From CALRGE01 sp964360635 (GTDB taxonomy: Bacteria > Patescibacteriota > Gracilibacteria > UBA1369 > 2-02-FULL-48-14), in the NCBI GenBank assembly GCA_964360635.1, contig CAYHXO010000004.1:1-64000 (forward strand): DNA of 64,000 nt, in the 5' to 3' direction. A program made the position numbers and the translations under genes. Under the pieces are notes generated by a model. The model did no database searches. It was not told the origin of the DNA and was given only the letters and a program-made list of their open reading frames with translations. Positions 15,647-24,035 of this stretch are shown piece by piece (within the stretch, counting starts at the first letter, position 1; every line of letters begins with the position of its first letter).

Positions 15647-16813
15647 TTAAGCCATCAAGTCCGCTGCAGATTTGTACTGATCCATCATACCAAGATCTTT
15701 CGCAACACTTTCGTAAGTGATGAAACCTTTGTATGCGTTCAAACCTCGAGCAAAGCGGCCATCTGTTGCAAGTGATCGTTTGATCATTGCTTCAGCACCT
15801 TCTTTCGCAATCATTTTCAAGTATGGAATTGTTGCGTTTGTAAGCGCCATTGTTGACTGACGGCTAACCTGACCAGGCATATTTGGAACACAGCAGTAAA
15901 TTTTTCCGTAAATTTCGTAAGTCGGCTCAGAGTGGCTTGTTCCACGTGAACCCCATAAACATCCTCCCTGATCGATAGAAACATCCACAATAACTGATCC
16001 TTCTTTCATCATCTTGATTTGTTCCTCATTAACAACTTCAGGAGCCTTCGCGCCTGCAACCAAGACCGCACCAACCAATAAATTCGCTTCTTTCAATGCA
16101 TCATTCAAGTTCTCGCCTGTTGGAGTTAGAGCCTCGAAATTCTTGCCCAGAGTTGGCCCAAGATATTCACGCACTTCTTTATTTAAAACCTCAACTCTAG
16201 CAGGATTGATATCAAAAAGTTTCACGTTTGAACCCATTCCGGCAGCTGTTTTCGCCGCAGTCATTCCCACAAATCCTCCACCCATAACAACCACATGAGC
16301 GCTGTCTGTTCCTGTAATTGCTCCCAAAGTCACACCTCTTCCCCCGTATTTTTTTTGAAGATATTCTGCACCGTATTGAACAGCAAGAACTCCTGCAATT
16401 TCACTCATTGGGGCGAGCAATGGTAATAAACCTCGTTCATCTTGAACTGTTTCGTAAGCAATCGCTGTAATATTATTATTAACCAAAACTTTAGTTAATC
16501 TTTTATCTACACCTGAAAGGTGCAAATAAGTGAAAAGAGTTTTACCGGCAAATTGCTCAAGTAAATTATATTCTTCTGGCAGTGGCTCTTTAACCTTAAC
16601 CAAAATATCAGCCGCTTTAACAATATCTTCAGGACTTCTCATCATTGTCGCACCTGCTTCTTTATATTCACTATCTGAAAATCCACTACCGATTCCTGCG
16701 GTTTCCTGCACAATTACTTGATGTCCATCATCCACTAATTCCTTAACCCCATAAGGTGTAAGTCCAACACGATTTTCGTTATTTTTAATTTCCTTTATTG
16801 TAGCGATTATCAT
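15647..16813 (-). CDS. ald: Alanine dehydrogenase
   Basis: NAD+-dependent interconversion of L-alanine and pyruvate plus ammonia. 388 residues, slightly longer than the usual ~370. Conserved stretches include EIKNNENRVGLTP, the substrate-binding KVKEP and TYLHLS, the APMSEIAG motif, the Rossmann signature VVMGGGFVGMTAA with the Asp of LFDIN, and a C-terminal PNMPGQVSRQSTMALTNATI. It could serve nitrogen assimilation or alanine supply for peptidoglycan. It lies 10 nt downstream of rpe on the same strand, so it may be the last gene of that operon. A TTAAT lies 9 nt before the ATG, overlapping the rpe stop. Confidence 0.97.
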   Translation of the reverse strand: MIIATIKEIKNNENRVGLTPYGVKELVDDGHQVIVQETAGIGSGFSDSEYKEAGATMMRSPEDIVKAADILVKVKEPLPEEYNLLEQFAGKTLFTYLHLSGVDKRLTKVLVNNNITAIAYETVQDERGLLPLLAPMSEIAGVLAVQYGAEYLQKKYGGRGVTLGAITGTDSAHVVVMGGGFVGMTAAKTAAGMGSNVKLFDINPARVEVLNKEVREYLGPTLGKNFEALTPTGENLNDALKEANLLVGAVLVAGAKAPEVVNEEQIKMMKEGSVIVDVSIDQGGCLWGSRGTSHSEPTYEIYGKIYCCVPNMPGQVSRQSTMALTNATIPYLKMIAKEGAEAMIKRSLATDGRFARGLNAYKGFITYESVAKDLGMMDQYKSAADLMA

Positions 16814-16823
16814 ATGAAAATGA

Positions 16824-17450
16824 TTAAGGATTTAATGTTTTAATCGCTGCCTCACGGTCAGTCGAATTAAATATATACGAGCCAGATACTAATATATTGG
16901 CTCCAGCTTGTACAACTTTTGGAGCTGTCAAATTGTCAATTCCGCCGTCTACTGCAATATCTAAATCTGGACGCATCTCGCGCAACCAAGCGATTTTATC
17001 CAACGCACTTTCAATAAATTTCTGTCCACCAAAGCCCGGATGCACACTCATAACCAAAACCTCATCTACTTCATTCAGCACGCTTTCAATAATTTTCACA
17101 TCCGTTTCAGGATTCACAGAAATTCCGGCTCTCACACCAAGCGCATGAATTTTTTTCACAAGTCCGCTCAAATCGTCTACCACCTCCGCATGAAAAGTAA
17201 TAGTCGCCGCACCAGCCTTAACGAAATCCTCCAAATATTTCTCCGGATTTTCGATCATCAAATGACAACTAAGTGGCAATTTTGTTTTTATACATCGAAT
17301 AACCGGCGCTCCAAAAGTCAGGTTTGGAACAAAATGCCCGTCCATCACATCAACATGAAGTAGATCAACAAAAGCCTCAACTGTTTTTATATCAGCATTC
17401 AAATTTCCAAAATCCGCAGAAAGAATCGATGGTGCAATTTGAATTTTCAT
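16824..17450 (-). CDS. rpe: Ribulose-phosphate 3-epimerase
   Basis: Interconverts ribulose-5-phosphate and xylulose-5-phosphate. 208 residues, TIM barrel. Metal and catalytic residues are in place: IAPSILSADFGN, LHVDVMDGHFVPN, CHLMIENP, the TFHAE strand, VMSVHPGFGGQKF, and DIAVDGGI with the phosphate-binding ILVSGSYIF. The start overlaps the rpiB stop by 4 nt. Together with rpiB and prs it supplies ribose-5-phosphate for PRPP. Confidence 0.97.
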   Translation of the reverse strand: MKIQIAPSILSADFGNLNADIKTVEAFVDLLHVDVMDGHFVPNLTFGAPVIRCIKTKLPLSCHLMIENPEKYLEDFVKAGAATITFHAEVVDDLSGLVKKIHALGVRAGISVNPETDVKIIESVLNEVDEVLVMSVHPGFGGQKFIESALDKIAWLREMRPDLDIAVDGGIDNLTAPKVVQAGANILVSGSYIFNSTDREAAIKTLNP

Positions 17451-17887
17451 TTTTCCATTTGTGAAATTTTTTCCACACGTGAAGCATGCCTTCCCCCCTC
17501 AAATTCAGTACTCAAAAAAATACTCAAAGCCTCTTTTGCCACTTCTTCCGATACCATTCTTTCGCCAAAACAAATTACATTCGCATCGTTATGAAGTCGT
17601 GACATTTTCGCAATTTCCACATTATCAACATTAACCGCTCGAATTCCATCAATTTTATTCGCCGCAATACACATTCCAACTCCGCTTCCACAAACCAGTA
17701 CGCCTCTCGAATCAGAGCTCGCCGCAACAGCTTCACCAACTTTCTTGGCGCTGTCCGGATAGTCCGCTTTCACTTCAGCATTATCAACTCCAAGATCTTC
17801 AACTTCGTGACCGGCCACAAGCAAAAACTCCTTCAATGAAGTCTTCAAATTATAACCAGCATGATCACTTCCAATAAAAATTTTCAT
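17447..17887 (-). CDS. rpiB: Ribose-5-phosphate isomerase B
   Basis: Isomerises ribose-5-phosphate and ribulose-5-phosphate; LacA/RpiB family. 146 residues, normal length. Signatures: IGSDHAGYNLK at the N-terminus, the active-site Cys in VLVCGSGVGMCIAANK, the RAVNV strand, and HNDANVICFGERMV. Only 1 nt separates it from prs, and it overlaps rpe by 4 nt, so the three are translationally linked. Confidence 0.97.
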   Translation of the reverse strand: MKIFIGSDHAGYNLKTSLKEFLLVAGHEVEDLGVDNAEVKADYPDSAKKVGEAVAASSDSRGVLVCGSGVGMCIAANKIDGIRAVNVDNVEIAKMSRLHNDANVICFGERMVSEEVAKEALSIFLSTEFEGGRHASRVEKISQMEK

Positions 17888-17888
17888 A

Positions 17889-18833
17889 TTAGAAAACTTC
17901 AGTTACTGATTTATTTTCATGTACATTTTGAATAACTTTCGCAAGCATCGGCGCAACCGACATCACCATCAAACCTGGAAATTCCTTTGAAGCCGGAACC
18001 GGAATTGTATCTGCAACCAAAACTTCCTTGAATTTAACCTCAGACAATCGCTGACAAGCCGGACCTGAAAAAACCGGATGAGTTGCCACCAAATAAACAT
18101 CGTGATTTGCTCCATTATCAATCAAGGCCTTATGAGCTGCACAAACACTTCCGGCAGTATCAATCATATCATCATAAATTATGCAGGTTTTGCCTTCAAT
18201 ATCACCGATAACTGAAGTAACTTCCGCAACATTAAACTTTGGTCTATTTTTTGTTAAAATCGCAATTGGATAACCAAGTAGTTTTGCAAATCTTCCAGCC
18301 TCTTTTGCAGCACCTGCGTCAGGCGCAACAATTATCGGATTTCTCAATTTTTTCTTCTCGATATATTTTGCAAAAACTTTTCGAGGATTCAAATTGTCTA
18401 CCGGGAAAGGGAAAAATCCTTGTATTTGATCACTATGCAAATGAACAGTTATAACGTGATCTGCACCTGATGCCGTCAATAAATTCGCGATAACTTTTGC
18501 ACTGATTGGCTCTCTTGGTGACGCTACACGATCTTGCCTGGCATAGCCAAAATGCGGCATCACAACATGCACGCTACCTGCAAAAGATCTCTTCATTGCA
18601 TCAATCATTATGAAAAGCTCCATCAAGTCTTCGTTAATTCGATCTGATGCAGTTTGAATAATATAAACATCTGCACCCCGCACTGAATCTGCAGGTTTTG
18701 CATAAATTTCATTGCATGCAAATCTAGAAATATTCATCTCAGAAAGCGGAACCCCAAGTTCCTTAGCAATCGCACCAGCCAAAGCCGGATGCGATGTCCC
18801 TGAAAATATTTTTAGGTTATTGAACCTGCTCAT
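17889..18833 (-). CDS. prs: Ribose-phosphate pyrophosphokinase
   Basis: Makes PRPP from ribose-5-phosphate and ATP, for nucleotide, His and Trp synthesis. 314 residues, standard class I length. Motifs: KIFSGTSHPALA at the start, PHFGYARQDRV (ATP loop), VDLH-like TVHLHSDQIQGFF, IVAPDAGAAKEA, and the PRPP loop IIYDDMIDTAGS. It sits directly upstream of rpiB-rpe, which provide its substrate, and 14 nt downstream of the transketolase-like pair. Confidence 0.98.
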   Translation of the reverse strand: MSRFNNLKIFSGTSHPALAGAIAKELGVPLSEMNISRFACNEIYAKPADSVRGADVYIIQTASDRINEDLMELFIMIDAMKRSFAGSVHVVMPHFGYARQDRVASPREPISAKVIANLLTASGADHVITVHLHSDQIQGFFPFPVDNLNPRKVFAKYIEKKKLRNPIIVAPDAGAAKEAGRFAKLLGYPIAILTKNRPKFNVAEVTSVIGDIEGKTCIIYDDMIDTAGSVCAAHKALIDNGANHDVYLVATHPVFSGPACQRLSEVKFKEVLVADTIPVPASKEFPGLMVMSVAPMLAKVIQNVHENKSVTEVF

Positions 18834-18847
18834 AGCCCTAGATTACT

Positions 18848-19189
18848 TTAATCTTCTTTCGGAATCAATAAAACTCCTGCACCAAATTCCAAAATCTGAT
18901 TTTCCAGCGTTTGCCAGACCGTCTGTTCCCCAATTTGAATCAGCTTAACATTCAGGTTTTTGTCAGCTAAATGTAAGGCATCTCCACCATAAATCAGCAC
19001 AATTTTCCCGCTACTCGCAATTCCAGACGCATATTCACCTGCGAAAGCCGCACGCCCAGGCAAACAGATATATCTATTCTCATAATTGACCTTAAATTCA
19101 GGAAATTTCTGACCCGGGAAACTCAAATCGATTAAAATCAAATTTTTAATTTTATGTGCTGCCGCGCAAAGTTTTAAATCTAAAATCAT
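18848..19189 (-). CDS. Truncated, degenerate transketolase central-domain-like protein
   Basis: 113 residues. The stretch LILIDLSFPGQKFPEFKVNYENRYICLPGRAAFAGEYASGI... followed by GKIVLIYG can be laid over the pyrimidine-binding domain of transketolase/DXS, where the family has a (F/Y)xNVGIAEQNM...GLA segment. Here the GIAEQ region reads LPGRAAF, so the Glu that activates thiamine diphosphate is missing. The third (C-terminal) transketolase domain is absent: the usual C-terminal subunit is about 310 residues. The start overlaps the next gene by 4 nt, so the two form a split pair. By inference it is a non-catalytic or heavily diverged partner subunit. Confidence 0.6.
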   Translation of the reverse strand: MILDLKLCAAAHKIKNLILIDLSFPGQKFPEFKVNYENRYICLPGRAAFAGEYASGIASSGKIVLIYGGDALHLADKNLNVKLIQIGEQTVWQTLENQILEFGAGVLLIPKED

Positions 19190-19938
19190 AATAAAATATT
19201 ACGGATTTCTCTCATCTCCGATTCTGAATAAATCGCGTCATCATATTCAGGTTTTCTCTCTGCAAATGGCACTCCTTTCGATTTTATTGTCGGCGCCCAA
19301 ATGCAAGTTGGTTTTCGCTGAGTTATGCGCGCTTTCAGATAAGCGAAAGCAATATCGTCATGGTCATGCGCATTTCCCAATTTGATAACTCGCCATCCAA
19401 AACTCTCAAACCTTTCCTGAATTGGCTCATCACGTGGATCATTTTCATCTATTATTAAACAAAGCCGATCAAGTCGTCTTTCAGACGCAGTCATAATCGC
19501 CTCCCAAGCCGAGCCGTGATCGAGTTCATAATCTGCAGCGAGGCAAAAAACATGACTATTCCGCTTGTCCATTTTGACAGCCTCCGCCATACCAACCGCC
19601 ACAGAAATTCCATATGCATGTCTATCTGAAGTCACCTCAATTCCAGGCGTTTTTCTATTCGGCAAATCCGGTGGATTTTCACCCAAATTAAAACCTCGCA
19701 TTTTCAAAACCGAGTAAAGAGCAGGCAATGCCTCAATCTTAGACAAGACGAAATAGTCTCTATCTTCCCACTGCGGCATTCTCGAGTCATGTTTGAAAAT
19801 TTGTCTACCGTTTTCCGTTCCAAAATAAAGCGCCTCAATCAAATCAACAGAAGAAAGCGCCCTACCTGTCGAACCCTTCCCTCGCTTCGAAATGTGATCG
19901 AGCAGCTCATATCTCAGCTCCGCTTGCCTTTTATTCAT
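19186..19938 (-). CDS. Divergent transketolase N-terminal (thiamine-diphosphate domain) subunit
   Basis: 250 residues, aligning end to end with split-transketolase N-terminal subunits: RDYFVLSKIEALPALYSVL, TPGIEVTSD, ISVAVGMAEA, the modified ThDP motif LAADYELDHGSAWEA, LIIDENDP, and KSKGVPFAE. Key positions differ from active enzymes: SKGHAAPAL has become SKIEALPAL (conserved His lost), STGSLGQG has become TSDRHAYG, and GDGE has become ADYE, although the metal-binding Asp and Glu survive. It lies at the head of the rpe-rpiB-prs operon, so a pentose-phosphate role is likely, but activity is doubtful. It could be an inactive or repurposed transketolase. Confidence 0.72.
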   Translation of the reverse strand: MNKRQAELRYELLDHISKRGKGSTGRALSSVDLIEALYFGTENGRQIFKHDSRMPQWEDRDYFVLSKIEALPALYSVLKMRGFNLGENPPDLPNRKTPGIEVTSDRHAYGISVAVGMAEAVKMDKRNSHVFCLAADYELDHGSAWEAIMTASERRLDRLCLIIDENDPRDEPIQERFESFGWRVIKLGNAHDHDDIAFAYLKARITQRKPTCIWAPTIKSKGVPFAERKPEYDDAIYSESEMREIRNILL

Positions 19939-20106
19939 GTCTGGAAACTAATCTTTAAGCTTCGAGTGGTCAAGTGGGAAACTTCAAAAAGGCGCCACTT
20001 TTAGAGAGAAAATCATGCTGTATAACAAATAGTGATACAATCGTCATATATTTGCTAACGATTTGATATACATCACCAAAATGCCTGCTTTTCCAGGCAA
20101 GCTAAT

Positions 20107-20136
20107 TTGACGGAATCATAAAGTCTAGTTTAAAAT
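20107..20136 (+). promoter_or_regulatory. Putative sigma70-type promoter
   Basis: TTGACG at 20107-20112 and TAAAAT at 20131-20136, 18-nt spacer, 21 nt before the ATG of the gene at 20158. The rest of the 19939-20157 gap, including the upstream region of the transketolase-like operon, holds nothing else I can identify. Confidence 0.5.
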
Positions 20137-20157
20137 CAGTGCCTTGCACTATATTTC

Positions 20158-20646
20158 ATGCACACCACAACCTTTAACAGACTAATAGAAGACTCCGTTA
20201 CGCCATTGAACGCAGACGAATTATGCAAATTTGCAAACGGAATAGTTCTTGCAAATAATGAATCAAAACTCTCAAACGAAGTAAAAATTTCACTACTAAG
20301 AGCCATGATAAAAGATATGGTCTCGGACAGCCTACAAGAAGACGACAACAGATTAGATGCACACAGAGTCCATCTCTACACAGACGTAATGAAGGACATC
20401 ATAAATGGATATAAAGCCAAAATTGATATTTCAGTCTTAGAATCTCCGGTTGAGCTTCCTGAAGACCTAAAAGGCTTCCTCAAATACAAAGTATTTTTCC
20501 ATATATCAAAAGGAAATAGAGAAGAAATGCTCAAAAATATGGCCGATCCACTCGAGTTGAGAGTAGCCAAAGTTGCCTTACGTAGACTTATGCAAAAAGC
20601 ATCGATCGACTCAATTTCAGCCTTCTACGACGAGCTACTTCTTTAG
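20158..20646 (+). CDS. Hypothetical all-alpha protein, 162 residues
   Basis: I do not recognise a family. It is predicted to be helical and acidic, with no signal peptide, membrane segment or Cys cluster beyond one Cys; it contains ISLLRAMIKDMVSDSLQEDD and ELRVAKVALRRLMQKA, amphipathic helices. It stands alone on the plus strand with a plausible promoter, and its last 12 nt overlap the 3' end of convergent folK. The ATG has no Shine-Dalgarno sequence. Confidence 0.65.
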   Translation: MHTTTFNRLIEDSVTPLNADELCKFANGIVLANNESKLSNEVKISLLRAMIKDMVSDSLQEDDNRLDAHRVHLYTDVMKDIINGYKAKIDISVLESPVELPEDLKGFLKYKVFFHISKGNREEMLKNMADPLELRVAKVALRRLMQKASIDSISAFYDELLL

Positions 20647-21057
20647 TTCCTTGATCGCATCCATCACAAACTGTCTATTCGCATTGTCATAATGTGGAAT
20701 TTTCAGGTTCGGGGTGTCTATTTTTTCATCACCATAAAGGAGAATGTCTATGTCTATAATCCGGCTCGCCCACTCTTTTTTCGCGCCGAAACTCACATTC
20801 CCCAGCGGCACCGGTCTTCCCATTTCCCGCTCAACCTGCTTACAAACCTCTAAAAGTGCAAAAGGGTCGAGTTCGGTCGAGCACTCAATAACCTGATTTA
20901 AATATTTCGGCTGGTCGAGTCCACCAAGCGGCTCCGTTTCACGAATTTCAGATTGTCCCATAACCAAAACGTCATGCTTCATCAAAAGATCGCGCGCCGT
21001 CACGAGGTTCATTTCCCTGTCGCCGAGATTAGTCCCTAGTCCTAGAAAAATGTGCAT
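20635..21057 (-). CDS. folK: 2-amino-4-hydroxy-6-hydroxymethyldihydropteridine pyrophosphokinase
   Basis: HPPK transfers pyrophosphate from ATP to 6-hydroxymethyl-dihydropterin in folate synthesis. 140 residues, slightly short. Motifs: FLGLGTNLGDRE at the N-terminus, SEIRETEPLGGLDQPKYLNQV, VEREMGR, and the metal/ATP motif SRIIDIDILLYGD, then IPHYDNANRQFV. The start lies inside the upstream PTPS-family gene (29-nt overlap). Downstream it converges with a hypothetical gene (12-nt overlap). Confidence 0.96.
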   Translation of the reverse strand: MHIFLGLGTNLGDREMNLVTARDLLMKHDVLVMGQSEIRETEPLGGLDQPKYLNQVIECSTELDPFALLEVCKQVEREMGRPVPLGNVSFGAKKEWASRIIDIDILLYGDEKIDTPNLKIPHYDNANRQFVMDAIKELKK

Positions 21058-21490
21058 TGTTGCAGGTTACAAAACTGTCCGCAGTCTCCCAAAGTGTCAC
21101 TTCTTTCAATTCTACCGCCGCGCCAACTTCCTTTTCTCCCTCGCCTTTCAAAAGTCGTTTTATTTCCTCCGGCATATTTGGATTCTCACTTTCCGCCTGC
21201 AAAAGTTCCGGTAGATTTTTTAACTCATTCCAAATAAATTCGCAAACAATTTCCGCAGTCGGATTGTCAAAATAGTCATTCAAACTTCGATGGTCAAACT
21301 TGTCGATAATCCGTTCACGAACGATTTTTTTCAGAATCACAAAGTCGATGACGAGCCCGTTCTGCTGAATTTCGCCCTCAACCGTAACACGAAGGCGATA
21401 AGTGTGTCCGTGTAAGTGCTCACATTTCCCATGATATTTCGTAAGGAAATGCGCGGAGTCGAAGGTAAATTCTTTTGAGACCAGCATCAA
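21029..21490 (-). CDS. 6-pyruvoyltetrahydropterin synthase / QueD family enzyme, probably PTPS-III-like
   Basis: 153 residues. Zinc ligands His14, His27 and His29 are visible (FDSAHFL; LHGHTY). The active-site signature is C23-E24-x-x-H-G-H, carrying both the catalytic Cys of QueD and PTPS and the Glu reported for PTPS-III enzymes, which can replace dihydroneopterin aldolase (FolB) by cleaving dihydroneopterin triphosphate to the HPPK substrate. Fusion-like overlap with folK and nearby folP and pab genes favour the folate role; no folB is seen here. An insertion of about 25 residues (LLQAESENPNMPEEIKRLLK) precedes the catalytic C-terminal KEVTLWETADSF. QueD-type activity in queuosine synthesis cannot be excluded. 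Confidence 0.85.
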   Translation of the reverse strand: MMLVSKEFTFDSAHFLTKYHGKCEHLHGHTYRLRVTVEGEIQQNGLVIDFVILKKIVRERIIDKFDHRSLNDYFDNPTAEIVCEFIWNELKNLPELLQAESENPNMPEEIKRLLKGEGEKEVGAAVELKEVTLWETADSFVTCNNAHFSRTRD

Positions 21491-21493
21491 AAC

Positions 21494-22240
21494 TTATTTA
21501 AGATATTTTTCTTCAGTCCAACCAGAAACCAATTTACCATCTGCGACGGAATAAACAAAAATATTACCTTGCCAGTCAGGTATACCAAAAGTTTGTACTG
21601 TGCTGTTGGAATTCAGTAAGAAATCATCACAATAAGTTTCAACATCCAAACCCGTTCTTTTAACAATATGAGGCTCATCAACTTTTATTGTTTTATAAAC
21701 AGGTTTTGCCTTAATGGTTTGCTCAAGCCCAGCCAAAGCAAAATCTATTAAGGCATTTTCTTTTGCATCTTGAGATTCATACCCATCCGGAATACAAATT
21801 GCATTAGTTGATGAGTCTATAAATCTGCACTCGGCATCATACCAAAATTTTGCAGAATCCTTCCCAACAGTGATCTCAATCGAATCATTATATCCATCGT
21901 CATATTTTACTTCAATATTTTTTCCTAAGTAAGAAAATCTAAAAGGCTTATATTTAAAAGTATATATACTATTACTTGATGAAATTTCCTCAAGTAAAGT
22001 ATAAAATTTAATATATTTTGAACTTAATACATCTGCATATTTTTCAGCAAACACATTTCGATACGTTTGCTCCAATGCCTCATCCTTTTTATTTTCAATA
22101 TCCAAAAGATTTTGTAGTTCTTCAACAGATCCGCTCTTATATTGCACTGGCTGTATAACTTCTACTGGAACAAGCTCTGGTGTTGAGTCTACAGTGCATG
22201 CAGATAAGGAAGCGGCAAATAATAATGCAGATTTATTCAT
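21494..22240 (-). CDS. Putative lipoprotein, 248 residues
   Basis: A short signal peptide with lipobox LSAC (MNKSALLFAASLSAC) is followed by an acidic, extended region (PELVPVEVIQPV), a helical segment and a beta-rich domain of about 160 residues. No known family is recognised. Four further Cys (CRF, CIP, YCDD and the lipid Cys) could form disulfides. It lies 3 nt upstream of the PTPS-family gene and overlaps the upstream small gene by 4 nt, so it is cotranscribed with folate genes although it is presumably exported. Confidence 0.75.
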   Translation of the reverse strand: MNKSALLFAASLSACTVDSTPELVPVEVIQPVQYKSGSVEELQNLLDIENKKDEALEQTYRNVFAEKYADVLSSKYIKFYTLLEEISSSNSIYTFKYKPFRFSYLGKNIEVKYDDGYNDSIEITVGKDSAKFWYDAECRFIDSSTNAICIPDGYESQDAKENALIDFALAGLEQTIKAKPVYKTIKVDEPHIVKRTGLDVETYCDDFLLNSNSTVQTFGIPDWQGNIFVYSVADGKLVSGWTEEKYLK

Positions 22241-22587
22241 AGGCCAGCATCTTCATCACTTGGTAAATGCTCTGGTATAAGACCAGTTTCAAAGTAAACC
22301 GAAAGCCGACGAAGATCTTTTGCGACTTCAAGAAGAACACTCTTCTCAACATGAGGATTAAGAAGCCTTTGAATAATTTTTCTTGATAGGAATGCACGCA
22401 ACTCAAGTTCATCAGAGTTATTACCCATATTATTCCCTAATGCATGCTCATAAATAAAAGAAACTTGATTGCGAACATCCGCGATTATCGGGTGTGGACC
22501 TTCAAGATTAACTGCTAGATCAATAGGATCAACACATCCTTTAAGCAACTGCATTTTTGAAACAATTTCACTCAGACTTTCTGACAT
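22237..22587 (-). CDS. Hypothetical protein, 116 residues
   Basis: Helical, acidic, soluble-looking, with no recognised family. It contains a conserved-looking core (EVAKDLRRLSVYFETGLIP) near the C-terminus. Its stop overlaps the ATG of the lipoprotein gene by 4 nt, so the two are coupled. It is divergent from the HNH gene, with about 100 nt between starts. A TTAAT precedes the ATG by 7 nt. Confidence 0.6.
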   Translation of the reverse strand: MSESLSEIVSKMQLLKGCVDPIDLAVNLEGPHPIIADVRNQVSFIYEHALGNNMGNNSDELELRAFLSRKIIQRLLNPHVEKSVLLEVAKDLRRLSVYFETGLIPEHLPSDEDAGL

Positions 22588-22690
22588 ACTTAAGATTAAG
22601 AGTTGCGACTCTATGCCATTTTTTGACTTCTGTCAAACGAATTTGCGAAAATTCAGGAATAATTCAGGTCGATTTGTATATCGTGAGGGC

Positions 22691-23662
22691 ATGAGCGAAA
22701 TTACAGCACTTACCGACCGTGAACTCTACGAACGTTGCCAGAAATACGGCTCTCAAGCCCGCATCTGGAAACAGCGTTTTTGTGGTTTGTTGCCTGAAGT
22801 CGCCCGGCGCAATCTTTACCATCGAAAAGGTTTTTACAGCATCTATGATTTCGCCGCAAAAGTTGGCGGAATAGGTGCGGAGACGGTGAATCGCATCCTC
22901 CAAATCAGTAAAAAGTTGGAGGATAAACCGGAACTACTCCATCTTCTTGAAAGTGGAGAACAAGGGTGGAGCAAAATCGCACAAGTAGCTTATCTTGCAA
23001 CCCCCGAAACTGACAAAGATTTAGCTGACAAAGTAAATAATCTTTCTAAATCTGCACTAACCGCCTACGTAGAAAACATCAGAGTAGAAAGTGTTCCCGG
23101 GAACACTTCTCAACCTGAAATATTCCACAACATGTCCTTCCAAGTCTCCGATCAAGTTGAGAAAGATCTGCGCATCTTAAAATACGAACTCGAAAAGGAC
23201 CGCGGACATCCACTCATGTTCAACGAAGTAATCCGCGAACTCACTTTAAAAACTCCGCAACCACAGATAATTCTGAAAGTGTGCCCAGAGTGCGCCAAGA
23301 AAAAAGGTGCTGAGGCACAAACACGCCACATGCCGGCAATCGTAAATAAAGTCATCCAGGCAAGATACAAAAACACCTGTGGATTTCGAGGTTGCAACCT
23401 GCCGGCAACAAGCCTCCATCACACCGCACGATACGCGCTCAACCCAAGCCACGACCCGGACGGAATCGTGCCACTCTGTGATAAACACGAGCGTTTCGTT
23501 CATTCAAGTTTGATTCTGAATGAAGAAGATTCTCCGGAAGCCTGGGAAGTTACGGGACAACCCGAAAAAAACGCAAAATACTTTATTGATAAGAAAGTTC
23601 AAGCCTTCAGAGACCGGCGAACGCCTCCTGAAACATCATCAATTTCCGTAGAAGACGACTGA
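22691..23662 (+). CDS. HNH endonuclease-domain protein
   Basis: 323 residues from the ATG at 22691, which has a nearby purine-rich GAGGG; the longer open frame from 22469 overlaps the divergent gene and is not protein-like. The N-terminal 200 residues are helical (ALTDRELYERCQKYG; FYSIYDFAAKVGG), resembling the helical part of DUF222/HNH proteins. The C-terminus carries an HNH module: zinc-binding CPEC and CGFRGCN, then SLHHTARYALNPSHDPDGIVPLC and HERFVH. This is a predicted DNA nuclease, though its biological role (mobile element remnant, DNA uptake or recombination) is unknown. The last 64 nt overlap a convergent gene. No transposase or phage gene is adjacent. Confidence 0.85.
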   Translation: MSEITALTDRELYERCQKYGSQARIWKQRFCGLLPEVARRNLYHRKGFYSIYDFAAKVGGIGAETVNRILQISKKLEDKPELLHLLESGEQGWSKIAQVAYLATPETDKDLADKVNNLSKSALTAYVENIRVESVPGNTSQPEIFHNMSFQVSDQVEKDLRILKYELEKDRGHPLMFNEVIRELTLKTPQPQIILKVCPECAKKKGAEAQTRHMPAIVNKVIQARYKNTCGFRGCNLPATSLHHTARYALNPSHDPDGIVPLCDKHERFVHSSLILNEEDSPEAWEVTGQPEKNAKYFIDKKVQAFRDRRTPPETSSISVEDD

Positions 23663-24012
23663 TCATGTAATTCCATCAGAAGATTAATGAATGCGTATCT
23701 CAAAGTGCTGTTAAAATCTTTAAGAAGATACTGACCCTCACGAACAAATCCACATCCTTCAAAAACGGCCGATGAAACTCTCCGTTCAATTTCATCAATT
23801 TCTCTAAAAGGATCTGCATTTTCAGAATAATCCACTTCAGCTAAAATATCCCTTAAAACTCTATCGAATTGTAATTGACTCTCATTGTCACGAAACTCAA
23901 ATTGTAATTCAGAAATCCAGCCAAGAACAACTTTTCCACCTTTTGCCGTTTCTTTAATTTCCGGCAATCTCACCTCCCATTCGTAGGCCTTACCTGTTTC
24001 TATATCTGTCAT
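23599..24012 (-). CDS. Hypothetical protein, 137 residues
   Basis: I do not recognise it. An N-terminal beta-rich part (YEWEVRLPEIKETAKGGKVVLGW) is followed by acidic helices; it has one Cys and no export signal. It is placed 24 nt downstream of folP on the same strand, so it may be cotranscribed, and its 3' end overlaps the HNH gene by 64 nt in the opposite strand. A TTAAT lies 8 nt before the ATG. Confidence 0.6.
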   Translation of the reverse strand: MTDIETGKAYEWEVRLPEIKETAKGGKVVLGWISELQFEFRDNESQLQFDRVLRDILAEVDYSENADPFREIDEIERRVSSAVFEGCGFVREGQYLLKDFNSTLRYAFINLLMELHDQSSSTEIDDVSGGVRRSLKA

Positions 24013-24035
24013 ATTTTTTGATTAAATCGCCCGAG

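Noticed and set aside
22691..23662. Homing endonuclease or mobile intron
   Set aside because: Although HNH-bearing, it is a free-standing gene with its own promoter-side gap; no intron, intein, transposase or terminal repeats flank it.
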